Source of the DNA: Coccinella septempunctata
Lineage: Eukaryota; Arthropoda; Insecta; Coleoptera; Coccinellidae
DNA: 64,000 nucleotides
Assembly: GCF_907165205.1 (NCBI RefSeq)
Contig: NC_058192.1
Span: 36,608,001-36,672,000 of the forward strand
Reading direction: 5' to 3'
Shown: piece after piece, positions 22,500-34,041 of the stretch
Layout: every line of letters starts with the position of its first letter
Position numbering within the stretch: the first letter of the stretch is position 1
Program-made: the position numbers and the translations under genes
The notes under the pieces: generated by a model
The model's input: only the letters and a program-made list of their open reading frames with translations
Told to the model about the DNA's origin: nothing
The model's database searches: none

Positions 22500-25284
22500 A
22501 CCCATCCGCCCTACAGCAGTGGACTCTCCTTTACACAAATGCTCGTTCAATAAAAAATAAGTTCCATGAATTGTGTGTGAATGTTGATCTTCTTAATCCC
22601 GATATTATTTGCATAACAGAAACGTGGCTGCATAGCACACTTCCCGATCAGCTTTACAGTATAAAGGGTTACTCCTTGTTTCGCTGTGACAGCTCTCTCA
22701 ATGTCGGCTATAACGGTGTCTGTATATACTTGAGTGATAAAATTTCTGAAATCTATAATATAAACGCTCTCTCTTATGATATTCCACACATCGACAACTT
22801 GTTTCTCAGCATATCCTCGTCTACGTTCTCTATTTGTGTTGGATGCATTTATAGACCTCATGCATCCCCATCAGACGAAATACTTTTGGATCATTTACGT
22901 CATATCTCGGAATCTTACCCCAATGTCTTAATTACAGGAGATTTCAACTTCAGAGAAATACAATGGCCGATTCGTACCCCACCTTCTTTGAATTCGGTTC
23001 CCGGGCGTTTTGTTGCCTTGCTTGACGAATGTGGTCTTCATCAGGTTGTCGACAGACCAACACGGATTGTACATGGCCAAACTCCTTCTTTTCTTGATCT
23101 TCTGGTGACTAGCGATCCGGATCTGGTTTCTGTACTAGATACCTAGATCCTCTTGGAAGATCCGATCATGTGATGATCGTGGCTAACCTTCAGTTCACCC
23201 CTTCTGTTGTCAGAGGGATTGCGGAGAAGTACATATCAATTACCGATTTTGATTCACTTAATGACCACCTTTCTAACATTGACTGGGAGAATCTTCTGGT
23301 CGGCAAAAGTATCGATTGTGCCTGGCAATGTTTCAGCACCCGCCTGAGGGAGTCAATATCTCATTTTACCAAAAACAAGTTAATCAAATCCGTCACATCT
23401 AAACCATGGTTAACAGATGAGATCCTTTTCATGCAGCGTCGCAAAAAGAAACTGTGGAAGTGTTATCTTCGCAGTAGGACTGAACTAGATTACATTATTC
23501 ATCGTCGCTACTCTAATGCACTAAGTCTGAGAATTAAGAATGCTAGAAAAATGTTTCACAGTTCCTTGGCACTACCAAAAAATCGAAAGAAGTTCTATAA
23601 GCATATCCGTCAGACTCTCAATTCTAAGGTGTCGATTCCTCTTGTCAAGGATGACACTGGTAATCTGTGTTCTAATACCTCTGAATGCGCTGCTATCTTT
23701 GCCGATACTTTCGCCAATTCCTTTTCCGTGGAAACGGTCGACCCTATGCCACAAATTTCGACACCTCGTAATACTAACTCTCTGTGTTCTATTGATGTCA
23801 GCGAGGGAGAGATATTGAAGCTTTTAAACGAGTTGGACCCATCCACCACCCCAGGCCTGGATGATATCTCGGCCAGTGTGCTGAAGAGGTGCTCCGCTTC
23901 TCTCTCGATACCAATAACCAAGATCATCAAGTTGTCATTCAGTTCTGGCCAGTTGCCTACTGCATGGAAGTTATCCAGGGTTACTCCCATTTTCAAGAAA
24001 GGGGACAAACTGTCTGCGAACAATTACCGTCCGATTAGTCTTCTTCCTATGATTGCCAAGGTTGCTGAGAGAGTAGTATGTAGCAGGTTGCTCCAATTTT
24101 TTCTTGAGAACAAAATCATACCTGAGCACCAGCATGGTTTCTTACCGGGACGATCAGTGATCACATGTCTGCTTCAATGTCTCGATCACTGGACCAAATC
24201 CACCGACAGAGGTATACCTGTAGATGTTATCTATCTGGATCTTTCACGAGCCTTCGATCGTGTCCCTTTAAATCGATTGCTTTTAAAGTTGGAGCATTTT
24301 GGCGTGAGAGGTGGCGTCCTGGAATGGCTTCGATCCTTCGTTTTTGGCAGGTATTTCTCGGTCAAGGTTGGTGATTCCCTATCTGACTTTAGGGCGGTCA
24401 TCAGTGGCGTCCCACAGGGCTCCGTGTTGGGCCCCATTCTATTCCTGGCATACATCTCAGATCTACCGGTTTTACTTTCATCCTTCTACTCTCAGTATGC
24501 AGACGACCTCAAGCTTTTCTATGATGCTCGATTTCCTGGGGTTCTTCAAAATAACCTGCTACTGCTGACTCAGTGGTGTCAAAGGTGGCTTCTTCCCCTG
24601 AACGTAGAGAAATGCAGAGTTCTTCATCTTGGTAGGGGCAATCCACGGCATCAGTATTTGATTGATGGCAGGATAATTGAAGCGACTGCAGAGCATAACG
24701 ATCTTGGTGTGACCATAACGGAGGATCTCTCCTGGACTTCTCACGTTAGCAATATATCATCGAAAGCTAACAAGATCCTGTACATGGTACGACGAGCGTT
24801 TCCTAGATGTTCAGTGGATACATGTAGGCAACTATATACCACATATATACGACCGATTTTAGAATACGCTGGCCCTGCATGGTTCCCACATCTTCTCTCT
24901 GACCAACACCGTTTGGAACGAATACAGCGCGCCACAACTAGGATCCCTTTTGGTAGAGTTCGGCCATCTTATGAGGAGAGACTTCAAATGTTCGGGCTTG
25001 GCAGTTTTCACGACCGTAGAATGCGTGGAGACCTCATAATGACTTTTCGCGTGCTGCATAATTTTATTGGTGGCAACCTCGGCAACATCTTCACTACGAA
25101 TGACAATAATCTTCGTGGTCACCAGTTCAAACTCTATCACGAGGTGTTTCGAACTCGTGCGAGACAGTTTTTCCTGCCCAACCGGGTATTCACTAGGTGG
25201 AACTCTTTGCCGGAAGATGTAGTGAATGCGGAAAGTGTTAATTCCTTCAAAAACCGACTAGACTCTTTATCTCTGTTAGAATAG
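22496..25284 (+). pseudogene. LINE-E ORF2: endonuclease and RT with one frameshift
   Basis: The first part (22496-23146) is an AP endonuclease, with LYTNARSIKNKF, ICITETWL, GCIYRPH and ITGDFNFREIQW. One base is missing at about 23142 (the frame ends in a TAG), and the downstream frame begins with the SDH block. RT motifs follow in one long frame: PGLDDISA, YRPISLLP, DLSRAFDRVP, SGVPQGSVLGPILF, the catalytic YADDLKLF (about 24496-24520), and a C-terminal region with GPAWFP. Only the single-base deletion separates it from a complete ORF2. Confidence 0.93.
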
Positions 25285-25381
25285 TTTTCAGTTTGTTTAT
25301 GTCTAAAGTGTCATTTATGTATAAGATTCATAGGCTTCGGCCTCATCTTATTATCTGGAATAATAATAATAATAATAACCT

Positions 25382-26370
25382 GGTAGATTCCGAGATCTTC
25401 ACTTGACCTCCATCTAGAAAAACTTCATTTGGGAATTGAAATTTTGACCTTGAAGAGTGAAAAACTACACATTCTGTTTTTTGTGCATTCAATTCAAGCT
25501 TGTTTGATGTGCACCAATTTTTAACACTTAAAAAGGCATTATTCAGTTCTTCATTCAATTGAAAGGCGTTACATAAGATCTTGATAATATTTGTGTCATC
25601 AACATAGATGATTGCATTCAACAATTGGTCAATATTGCGAGGTAAGTCTGCTACCCTGAATTACGCCATTAATGATATCCTCATCTTCAGAAATAAAGCT
25701 TTTATCATCGATAGTAATAGATACTTTTTGTTTTCGCCCTTGTAGGTAGCTTTGTATAAGTTTTAGTTGGTTATCCCTTATACCATATGCTTCAAGTTTA
25801 CTTAATAGTCTACTATGGTCTACTGAATCGAAAGCTTTGGAAATATCTAGAAATAGGCCAACTGGAACCTCACCCTTTTCAATTGCTGTAATAACAGTTT
25901 GAGTCAATTCAAAAATTGCTGTACTTGTATTCTTGTTGTTCATAAAACCGTGTTGAGATGAGCAAAAGATGCCATATTTCTTAAAAAATTTAATAAGGCG
26001 ATCAGAAAGAACTTTCTCAAAGATTTTTGCAAAAGTTGTTATAATATTAATAGGTCGGTAGTTGTTAAAATCATCTTTACAGCCAGATTTATATAGTGGT
26101 GTTATCATTGATAGCTTCAAAGCAGATGGAAAAATACCAGATACAAATGCACAATTCATAATATACCTGATTGGCTCAACAATAAAGTGAATAGCCTTCT
26201 TTATTACAATGCTACGAATTTGATCATAGCCTGATGAAAATGAGTTTTTCAATTGTTGCACTATGCTAAGAATTTCATTAGCTTCAATATCAAAAACAAA
26301 GAATGTCTTGTCTAGACGTCTCAACCCGCCTCCAACATCACGATGTGAAAAAGAAGCTATACATCTAGAG
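25382..26370 (-). pseudogene. LINE-2 ORF2 RT domain with a small deletion
   Basis: RT motifs read on the minus strand: SSGYDQIRS, NYRPINIITTFAKIFEKV, QHGFMNNKNT, FLDISKAFDSVDHSRLL, GVIQGS, then DLPRNID and IYVDDTNII (catalytic). About 40 bp of the conserved block after GVIQGS is missing, and the frame changes at about 25630. The piece ends at LINE-E on one side and at the 641-bp MITE on the other. YVDD replaces the usual FADD or YADD. Confidence 0.87.
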
Positions 26371-27011
26371 CTTAGAACATAGAATATCAGGAAGGAGCTT
26401 TTTCGAATAAATGTGACGGGAATTGTGCGACGGAAACGGCCATATTGGTCTTCCAAGTTTTGATTTGAAAGGTTGCAGACTTGGAAGTCAAATGATTCTA
26501 TTATCTGTGGCCAAATGAACAAAGTGATATTTTAACTTAATTTTGGTAATTTGGATTCTTGAAATTTGCTGGAAATTAGGATTTTGGATATTTTAGCGTG
26601 AATAATTCATAGGTAGGTGATTCTTTTAAGCTGAATATCAGGTATTAATTATGAATTCCTGAATTTCATGACATAACAAGGTTATCCCATGACAATAACA
26701 CTCCATGGGCGTAGGTGATGTTAAGCCAGAGACCTTAATACCATTAAGTATTTAGCCAGGCAGTGTTACGCGGGGTGAATTTCCGCTTTGATTATCAATT
26801 TGAACGAGCTTGAAAAAGCTTCTGACTTTACGTCAGTGCTTTCCTAATTTTCTTGATTAATCAGAATCAACTGACTATTGAAGTTAGTTTTTTGAAAACT
26901 AAGTGTCCTACGCCACTGTTGAAACGGAAATATATGTCGGCCATATTTCTCCTCTATTCCGGTCAAATTGAAATGAGCAATATGCTCCTTCCTGTTATTC
27001 TATATTCTAAG
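26371..27011. mobile_element. 641-bp MITE in LINE-2, 8-bp target duplication
   Basis: Imperfect terminal inverted repeats start CTTAGAACATAGAATATCAG on the left and CTTAGAATATAGAATAACAG on the right. ATCTAGAG stands at 26363-26370 and 27012-27019. Removing the element plus one duplication restores the LINE-2 frame (VNAS joined to RCIASF). There is no coding capacity. An 8-bp duplication fits hAT, P or Merlin; the termini do not fit the hAT consensus well. Confidence 0.85.
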
Positions 27012-28550
27012 ATCTAGAGGCGTTTACAAAATGTTCATTAAAGTCTCGTACTACCATTTGCGGGCAACCAGTTGGAAGTATGCTTTGCCTAGGCTGATTT
27101 CTACCTGTTAGTGACTTTATTATTCCCCAAGTTGTTTTGGTTTTATTTCCGGAGGTTAGGATTCTGTCTCTGATTATCTTCTGCTTCAATTTTGTGATTT
27201 CAAAATCGTATTGCTTTTTACATACTTTATATTCTTTCTTCAACTCAGGTCTATGCTGTGCGATCACATATAAAACATCAAGCCTCTTCCTTAGGGCAAC
27301 TATATGAGGATCAGATCTACACATAATCCTGTAGTCATTATTAATCGGATTACTACTAGATGATTTCACCGTCACTAGAGGAAATGAAGATTGAAACATT
27401 AGATTGAAATTACTAAAAAAGAAATTCCACATTTCATTTACCTCAAGACTGTTCGAACTTACACAGATCTGACTAGTCAAAGGCTGACAACTCATCAACA
27501 AAATCATTCAAATTTACATCATTAAACTTCCTTCTTACTTGCATTTCTATGGTAACTGCCTTTTATATCAAAAGACACTATCTGTGCAGAATGATCAGAT
27601 AGATGTGGCTGGACAACCTCAACATTACAGCCATCAACATCAGCAAAAACATTATCAAGACAGGCAGTTCCTCTAGTCGGTTCCTTAACTAACATTTTCA
27701 AATTAAAACTTTCAGTTATTGTCAACATGATGTTGGTGTTCTTATTATGTCGCTTGAGAAAATCAAAGTTAAAATCACCAGTGAGAACAAGTATATCACT
27801 CTTAGCGGCATTAATCAATATCAAAAGTTCATGGAGTTTTTCAAAAAAGATGTCAGGATCAACAAGAGGTGCTGTGTTTGGTCTATAGACACATATAAGA
27901 ACCAGTTTAAGGTTATCTTTTATGTAGCATTCTATCGCACAACATTCAATAATACCCAGAACAGTGAACCTTGCAATGTCTAACTTATCCTTACACTTAT
28001 ATCCTATTCTAGAATAAATCGCAATTCCACCATGTTTTCCTTCCTCTCTGCAGTGACTGGCCGTAATCTTATAGCCTGCGATACAGAAGTTCTCAAGTTG
28101 TTCTCTGCTCTGCCAGTGTTCCGTTATTGCGAAGAAGTCCGGTTCATTTTCATTGACGAAGTTAAGAAGTCCATTATAAGCTGTATTCAAACATTGTATA
28201 TTAATATGAATTATTTTAATACCTTTTGATGAAAAGACTTTATTCGTTGTCGGATTAAATAGTGTTTGTGCCATTGATTCTTTTCCGAAAAATGTTTCGA
28301 AAGTTGAAGTCTCCATCGGGCCAAAAACTCTTTTCCATGACTGCCCTATATTGTTCTTCATTTTCAACACCTACTGTAAATGAGGAATTATTTCCCTTCG
28401 TTTCCAACTTCTTAACTTCAATGGTTCTTGTATTCAAACCTTCCTTTAGGTAGTTTTCAATTACTACAGATACAGATACATCGACTTGCTTCCCTGATAC
28501 TCTACCAACATAAATCCACCTCTTGCGGAGAAGAATTTTATGTGAGGCGA
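27012..28550 (-). pseudogene. LINE-2 ORF1 end and ORF2 endonuclease
   Basis: At 28520-28255 lies the RRM-like end of ORF1 (RWIYVGRVSGKQ, IEVKKLETKG). ORF2 overlaps it and starts its endonuclease near 28225: IIHINIQCLN, AITEHWQS, HGGIAIYSR, VYRPNTAP, TGDFNFDFLK and LSDHSAQIV. A frameshift and two stops lie at about 27530-27470. The linker with KTTWGIIKSLTGR follows to 27012. The overlapping ORF1/ORF2 layout matches LINE-C. Confidence 0.86.
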
Positions 28551-29639
28551 AAGTTAATGAATATTAAATTCATCGAGTATGTATCCGTTTTTTTCAACTT
28601 TCAGATGAATCAACGAAAAGAGATCAAACCAAATAAGTGCATAAAAACTATTCAACCAATACTATTATGATTTATGAAATAATAATTAAGTGCCGAAAAG
28701 GAATGGTATTGTCCATACTCAGTAAACTCAAGAGTGACATAATAACAAGTGCGTTTTATATTACTGTTTCATACCACTTTTAATTATTGCGTGTACGTGT
28801 AAACATCATACTTATCTCACCTCCTGAATTTCCCCTCTTGTAAATCTACTCAATACATACTCAATAAAAAATATTTTTGGGTCAACATTTAATGTAATAT
28901 GTAGTAATATTATATATAAAAGTACAGAGTGCTCATTAAAAGAGCCATGCTTCAATAGAATCAATACAATAAATCAATTTGGCAATAAGAATATTTAGAA
29001 GGTGAGAAACTGGTAGATATTAGTAACTACAGTTGAGCTTTATAGATATATGTAGATGTCGATTTAGATGTTTCACTATTTCAGTGCCGAAAAAAACAAT
29101 CATAAATTGAACTAGAATTATTACCTCAACTCCCAACTGAATTTCAAGACAATAACAGACTTATCTAGATACAATGCAGATAATATACAATAATGAACAA
29201 CCTAGAAAAATGTATTCACATTCCTACAATTTTGTAGATTCAACATAACTTTTGTTAATCTCCGCACTCCGCATTTCTGTAAAAAACACATAATATTTCA
29301 CTTTTGTTATGAATCCGAGCGTCTAGTGCTGCAAAATGATGAAGTTTCATGAATTTCTAATTATTAGAAATCAACGATGAAATACAAATTACTACGTAAT
29401 GCAAACCTGAGTTTGAACCTGATTCAAATTATTATCAATATATTGTAAGGTTAAGGTCGAAAATATTCGAATGGTTGTGAAGTAAAATCATTTCATTCAT
29501 GTCAGTTCATAAATCGATGTATCAGAAAGAGACAGAGCTAATCAGGTATTTTTATTCTTAATATTTCTGCACATGCGCAGAAGTCGATTCCGGCCACGGG
29601 CTGACTTCAATTTTCGTCCCATTATCGATATAGAATATA
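28551..29639. other. A+T-rich block of unknown origin inside LINE-2 ORF1
   Basis: About 1.1 kb separates two LINE-2 ORF1 fragments. I see no ORF of note, no terminal inverted repeats and no tail. TTTATG occurs at both edges (about 28541-28546 and 29654-29659) and could be a short duplication. A TATATAAAAG box occurs near 28912, with no gene to serve. Confidence 0.45.
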
Positions 29640-29757
29640 ATAGATATATGTATTTATGACAGCTCCCTCAACCATAGAACTATATGTCGACGTTGTTGAT
29701 TTTTCATCACGATCAGAAGGAAGTTTTTTGTGTGCGATCCATGTTTTGTTACAAGTG
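29640..29757 (-). pseudogene. LINE-2 ORF1 middle fragment
   Basis: A short open stretch, rich in Ser, Thr, Lys and Asp (SDRDEKSTTSTYSSMVEG), lies between LINE-G and the unexplained block. It matches the low-complexity middle of such ORF1 proteins in composition only. Its place is inferred from collinearity. Confidence 0.5.
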
Positions 29758-31838
29758 TTATTATTATTATTACAATAATGTTTAGAGCTGAGGCAAAGCC
29801 TGTATAAGCTCAAAATACAAAAAGAAAAATCAATAGTATGCGAAACAGAACGTAAACAAGAATTGAACAATGGAAAATAATTAGTGATTCAGACAAAAAA
29901 AAAACAAAAATAAAGGTTCGTCAGGTTACGGTCGAATGGCTTCTATGTCGGTCTAGTCTGTTCTTGAACGCATTCACATTTGCTGCCTCCACAACATCAG
30001 CGGGTAAGTTGTTCCAGATGGAGAATACTCGATTTGATAAAAAATGCTGCCGAGGGGTTGTTTTGAAGTTCTCCTTACTCAACTTATACGCATGGCCCCT
30101 CAAGTTATTTCTGTTGTAAACGAAGAAGGATGATAAATCGGTGCCGAAGGTCTTATTCAGTATTCTGAAGGTCACGATGAGGTCACCCCTCAGACGACGA
30201 TCCTGGAAGGATGTTATTCCAAAAATTTTCATTCTCTCCTCGTAACTGGGGCGCAGTGTACCATACGGTATACGAGTCGCCCATCTCTGAACTCCCTCCA
30301 ATTGTTCAATATCAGACTTGAGATTGGGACACCAAGCTGGTCCGGCGAACTCAAGAATAGGGCGTATATAAGTCGTATAAATCTTAGAACAAACAGCAGG
30401 TGAACAACCACGAAAAGACTTGGAAATCGTGAATATGAGGCTTCTTGCCCTGGCCGTAATCTTTTTCACGTGCTTTGACCAACTCAAATCCGAAGTAACG
30501 GTCAGTCCAAGATCTTCATGACAATCTGTCGGACTGAGTCGATGGCCACACAGGAAATATGGATGTCCTGGATTTTTCTTTCCAATGTGAAGAACGCAAC
30601 ACTTCTCTAGATTCAGCGGAATCAACCAATCATTAGACCAATCAGACAGCGAATCGAGATCTGATTGAAGCAATGCTGAATTAGAGATTGCATTATTATA
30701 TATTTTGGTATCATCACCGAACTGAGAGCATGACGAACGCAATATGCGGGGCAGATCAGCTGTATAAATCAAAAAGAGCAAGGGTCCCAAAACAGACCCC
30801 TGAGGGATACCACTTGTGACGGGTCTTGGTGTTGATGTGACATTTGATACCCTAACAGAAAATTGCCTATTTGTTAAGAAGGCCTCAATCCAAAGCAGAA
30901 GATCTTCTCTCACTCCGAAATGCTCCAGCTTGGAGAGAAGGCGATGGTGGGGAACACGGTCGAATGCTCTCGAATAGTCTAGGTAAACGACATCAACAGG
31001 AATGTCCATATCAAAGGCCTTCGTCCAATCGTTAATACACTCCAGAAGGATTGTGAGAACTGAGTGACCGGGCAAAAATCCATGCTGGTTCGAAGGGATT
31101 ATTGTATTTGAAAGTAGGAACTTGGTCATTTCTTCCAATATAATGCGTTCACAAACTTTAGAAGCAATTGATGTCAGACTAATGGGGCGATAGTTGTCAG
31201 GATACAGCTTATCTCCTATTTTGAAGACAGGTGTCACTGATGCCTGTAACCACGAAGAGGGCAAAGTGTGCGATCGGAAAGACTCAGAGAATATCATAGC
31301 TAACGGGACACACAATGAATTGGCACAGTATTTCAGAACTCTAGCGGACACTCCATCAGCACCAGGTGAGGAGTCAGTTTTGAATGCTTCGAGTTGCTTC
31401 ATTACCAATTCGGGTGAAAACTGCACCTCATTTACCTCGACTTGACAGCGATCACATTTAACTGTTGGTAGTGGTCCAGCAGGCTTAGCAGTGAATGATG
31501 AAGCAAATGATTCGGCCAAAGCCTCAGCTGACTGTCTGAAGTTATTACAGATCGCGCCTGAGCTTCCTCTAACCATCGGAATTGATGTCCTCGTCTTAAG
31601 AAAGGATCGCACATATTTAAAAAATTTTTTCTCGTTGTTAGAGAAAACTACATTAGTCTCAAACTCTTTCTTTGCATTATCAATTGCTGTTGATAAACGG
31701 TTGGAAAAATTGCGGTGTTTAGCGAAATCCTCGACCCGTCTGCGCCTGGTATACCTCCGCCACAGTCTGCGCTTGTGTCGTATCATACCACGCAGGTTGT
31801 CATCTATCCAAGGTTTAATCTGTTTCAGCTTTTTTTTT
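29758..31838 (-). mobile_element. LINE-G: 5'-truncated CR1-type LINE, related to LINE-E
   Basis: On the minus strand the RT frame is followed by a 3' UTR ending in (TAA)n (29758-29772). Just upstream of the tail is AGGCTTTGCCT, matching AGGCTTCGGCCT at the same place in LINE-E. The 5' end near 31838 cuts into the endonuclease-RT linker, so the element is 5'-truncated, as is common for LINEs. It interrupts LINE-2 ORF1. I found no convincing target duplication. Confidence 0.85.
29921..31835 (-). CDS. LINE-G ORF2 fragment: intact RT domain
   Basis: A single open frame of about 638 codons encodes the whole RT and C-terminal domain, without endonuclease. Motifs: GADGVSARVL, DNYRPISLTSIASK, LDYSRAFDRVPHHRLL, TSGIPQGSVLGPLLF, a catalytic FGDDTKIY (the usual Ala of xADD is Gly) and AGPAWCPN. 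It aligns throughout with LINE-E ORF2. No stops are present, so truncation, not decay, limits it. Confidence 0.88.
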
Positions 31839-32231
31839 TGCTGTCCCACAATCTTTCGTTCTTTCTTCAATAACCTTAATTTTTTCGTTCAACAGTGCAT
31901 TATTTTCAATCAGAATTAGATTTTTACTTTGTACCTCGGCCAGAAGTTTTTCCAGAAATTCATTTCTCACTCTCAGGATTCCCAGCTCAATATTCGGATC
32001 ACTTACTAAAGAAATTTCGTCCATATTTCCCGATGCAACATGTACACAAACCGCAGATTTCTTGTTCGCGGACAGTGTCAGGCACGCAGGGTGAAATTTA
32101 TTCATACATTTAATGCACTCCGCATAAACAACCACTTTTCTAGCGCAGTGATTACAAATAGTCTCATCTTTCGCGTAATCTTTAACGATTTTATCTCCGT
32201 GTTCCGAAGACTCAACTCCACTTTCCGCCAT
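31839..32231 (-). pseudogene. LINE-2 ORF1 N-terminal part
   Basis: It starts at the ATG at 32231 (MAESGVESS), about 15 bp from the element's 5' edge. A Cys/His module follows (CNHCARK, CIKCMNKFHPAC), then a Leu/Asn-rich coiled coil (NEFLEKLLAEV, NNALLNEKIKVIEE). The layout matches LINE-C ORF1. LINE-G interrupts it after TKDCG. Confidence 0.83.
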
Positions 32232-32246
32232 CTTGATGATGATCAT

Positions 32247-33942
32247 GATATATTTGCTGGATACTTTTCCTCAGTAACTGAAAAAGCCTTGACATTATGG
32301 TTCTTGCTTATCTAGCGTTTGTACTACCTCCCCAATTATAAATTCTAATTTCTTTTTTCTGCCAGTTTTGGACCACGAAGTGATCAATGTAGTGAATTCG
32401 TTGAAAAATAACAAGTCTACGGGAATTGATAATATTTCTGCTCGTCTATTGAAAAAGAAAGGAGCAGAAATCGCACATCATTTTGCTCATATCATCAATA
32501 TATCAGTGAGTTCAGGCGTATTCCCTGATCTTTTGAAGAAGGCCGTAGTTTCTCCCATCTATAAAAAATATGATATTCATGATATTGCAAATTACCGACC
32601 AATATCTGTTCTCAGTGTCTTCTTCAAGGTGTTCGAGAGAATTGTTCTCAACCGTATGATGAACTATTTGGACAAGTTTCATATATTGGACGGTGCCCAG
32701 CACGGTTTCAGGGCAGGTCGCTCAACTCACACTGCAGCTTTATCTTTCGTTGGGTTTGTGCATGATTGCCTCGATAAAGACCTCTTTGTCGCGGGACTAT
32801 TTTTCGATTTGTCGCGAGCTTTCGATAGCCTCTCCTTCGAGTTTCTAATTGATAAATGTTACAACATTGGATTCAGAGGTATATTTCTAGCATGGATTCG
32901 AAGCTATTTAGAAAATAGAAAAATCCTTGTCAAAGTCGGCAACTCTTTCTCGCAAGAAGAAAATATTAACTTAGGCGTACCTCAGGGATCCGTGCTGGGA
33001 CCGCTTCTGGTTTTGTTGTTTGTCAATGACTTGCCGGCTAATTTGAAGAAAGCGCTATTTTTGTTATCGGGTTTCACAGATTTCAACCTTCTTTTGAATG
33101 TGATAAGACTGGTCTTGTTTGCTGATGACACTTCAGTCGCGATAACTGCCAAAACATTCGAAGAATTACAAACTCTATGTCAACTATTGGTACAATGTTT
33201 TGTAGACTGGTGCCGTAAAAATAATTTGATGATCAATGTTGGCAAAACAGAATGCATTCATTTCCAAAATAGGAATGGAGACCTCAATAGGTTGACATTA
33301 CGGTTCTCGGGTCACGTGATCGAAGCTAAGCAAAGTACCAGATTTCTGGGAATCTACCTGGACCAGAATCTGAGGTGGTGCTCTCATGTAGATTATGTAT
33401 GCAAAAAATTGAATTGCTCTTTCTATGCCATCAGTCGAGTTAGAAATCTGATTCCCCTTCAGTCACTAATGAATGTGTACTACAGTCTTGTGTACAGCTA
33501 CATCTCCTATAATATAATGTTATGGGGTAACTCGACCGATGTAAGTAGAGTGTTTATAACTCAAAAACGGATTCTGCGCATGATATTCAATATCTCACCT
33601 AGACCTTCATGCAGGCCTTATTTTAAGAATCACAATATTCTAACGGTTGCATCAATATTCATATTAAGGTGCCTCCTATACGCTAAATAAAATGAGGACC
33701 ATTTTGCAAAAGTGTCTCTTTATCATGATTATAACACCAGAAATGAAACAATTATGTCCATTTCAAAGCACAGAACTGCTAAGTTTGAGATGTCCCCTTT
33801 GTATCAATGTGTAAATCTTTTCAATCATCTTCCAAAAGAAATACGATCGCTTAGTTTTAAGGAATTTAAGAAAATAGTTAAGGCTAAACTTTTGGAAAAA
33901 TGTTATTACTCAGTTTGTGAATATTTTTCTGATAAAATGTGA
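32247..33942 (+). pseudogene. LINE-C ORF2 RT domain
   Basis: RT motifs: STGIDNISARLL, NYRPISVLSVFFKVFERI, QHGFRAGRSTH, FDLSRAFDSLSF, LGVPQGSVLGPLL, the catalytic VLFADDTSVAI (about 33112-33145) and SYNIMLWGNS. About 25 extra residues lie between the VNDLP block and FADD. The linker at 32250-32370 has stops (for example near 32314), and a stop at about 33690 splits the C-terminal part, which continues in another frame to 33942 (NHLPKEIRSL). (ATTCT)n follows. Confidence 0.88.
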
Positions 33943-33995
33943 TTGTTGATTTATTGACTTGTCCTCTACATGTTAAATGTCTTACAGGATTAATA

Positions 33996-34036
33996 AATTA
34001 TTCTATTCTATTCTATTATTCTATTCTATTTTATTC
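33996..34036 (+). repeat. (ATTCT)n 3' tail of LINE-C
   Basis: Pentanucleotide repeats end the element immediately before the target duplication TAGCA. They play the role that poly(A) plays in other LINEs. Confidence 0.88.
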
Positions 34037-34041
34037 TAGCA

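Larger units (their letters stand above)
21136..25376 (+). mobile_element. LINE-E: full-length CR1-type LINE
   Basis: The element is 4.24 kb long, with a 330-bp 5' UTR, ORF1, ORF2, a short 3' UTR and a (TAA)n-like tail at 25360-25376. It sits in LINE-2 codons STR/FLG, with AACCT on both sides (21131-21135 and 25377-25381), partly ambiguous with the tail. One single-base deletion in ORF2 is the only lesion I see. LINE-G at 29758-31838 looks like the same or a closely related family. Confidence 0.9.
20420..32246 (-). mobile_element. LINE-2: CR1/Jockey-like LINE inserted in LINE-C, multiply interrupted
   Basis: The minus-strand pieces are collinear: ORF1 start (32231 down to about 31839, then 29757-29640), ORF1 end and ORF2 endonuclease (28550-27012), RT (26370-25382) and RT C-terminal domain plus tail (21135-20420). 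Two joins can be read through in frame: across LINE-E (KISESTR to FLGVHVD) and across the 641-bp MITE. The block lies between LINE-C residues DLAA and IFAGYF. The family lacks poly(A) and ends in (TATATC)n. Confidence 0.87.
11982..34036 (+). mobile_element. LINE-C: Jockey-superfamily (CR1-like) LINE, heavily nested
   Basis: Flanks carry a 5-bp duplication TAGCA (11977-11981 and 34037-34041). Deleting the whole block restores the BEL-A reading frame between RNase H and integrase. The element's own sequence is at 11982-12641, 14149-15657, 20299-20419 and about 32247-34036. It has an ORF1 with a Cys-rich finger, an ORF2 with endonuclease and RT, and a 3' tail of (ATTCT)n repeats at about 33996-34036. 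Nested inserts account for over 18 kb of the span. Confidence 0.9.

Noticed and set aside
23540..24568. Several 60-137 codon ORFs overlapping LINE-E ORF2 on both strands
   Set aside because: They are alternative frames of a well-supported RT.
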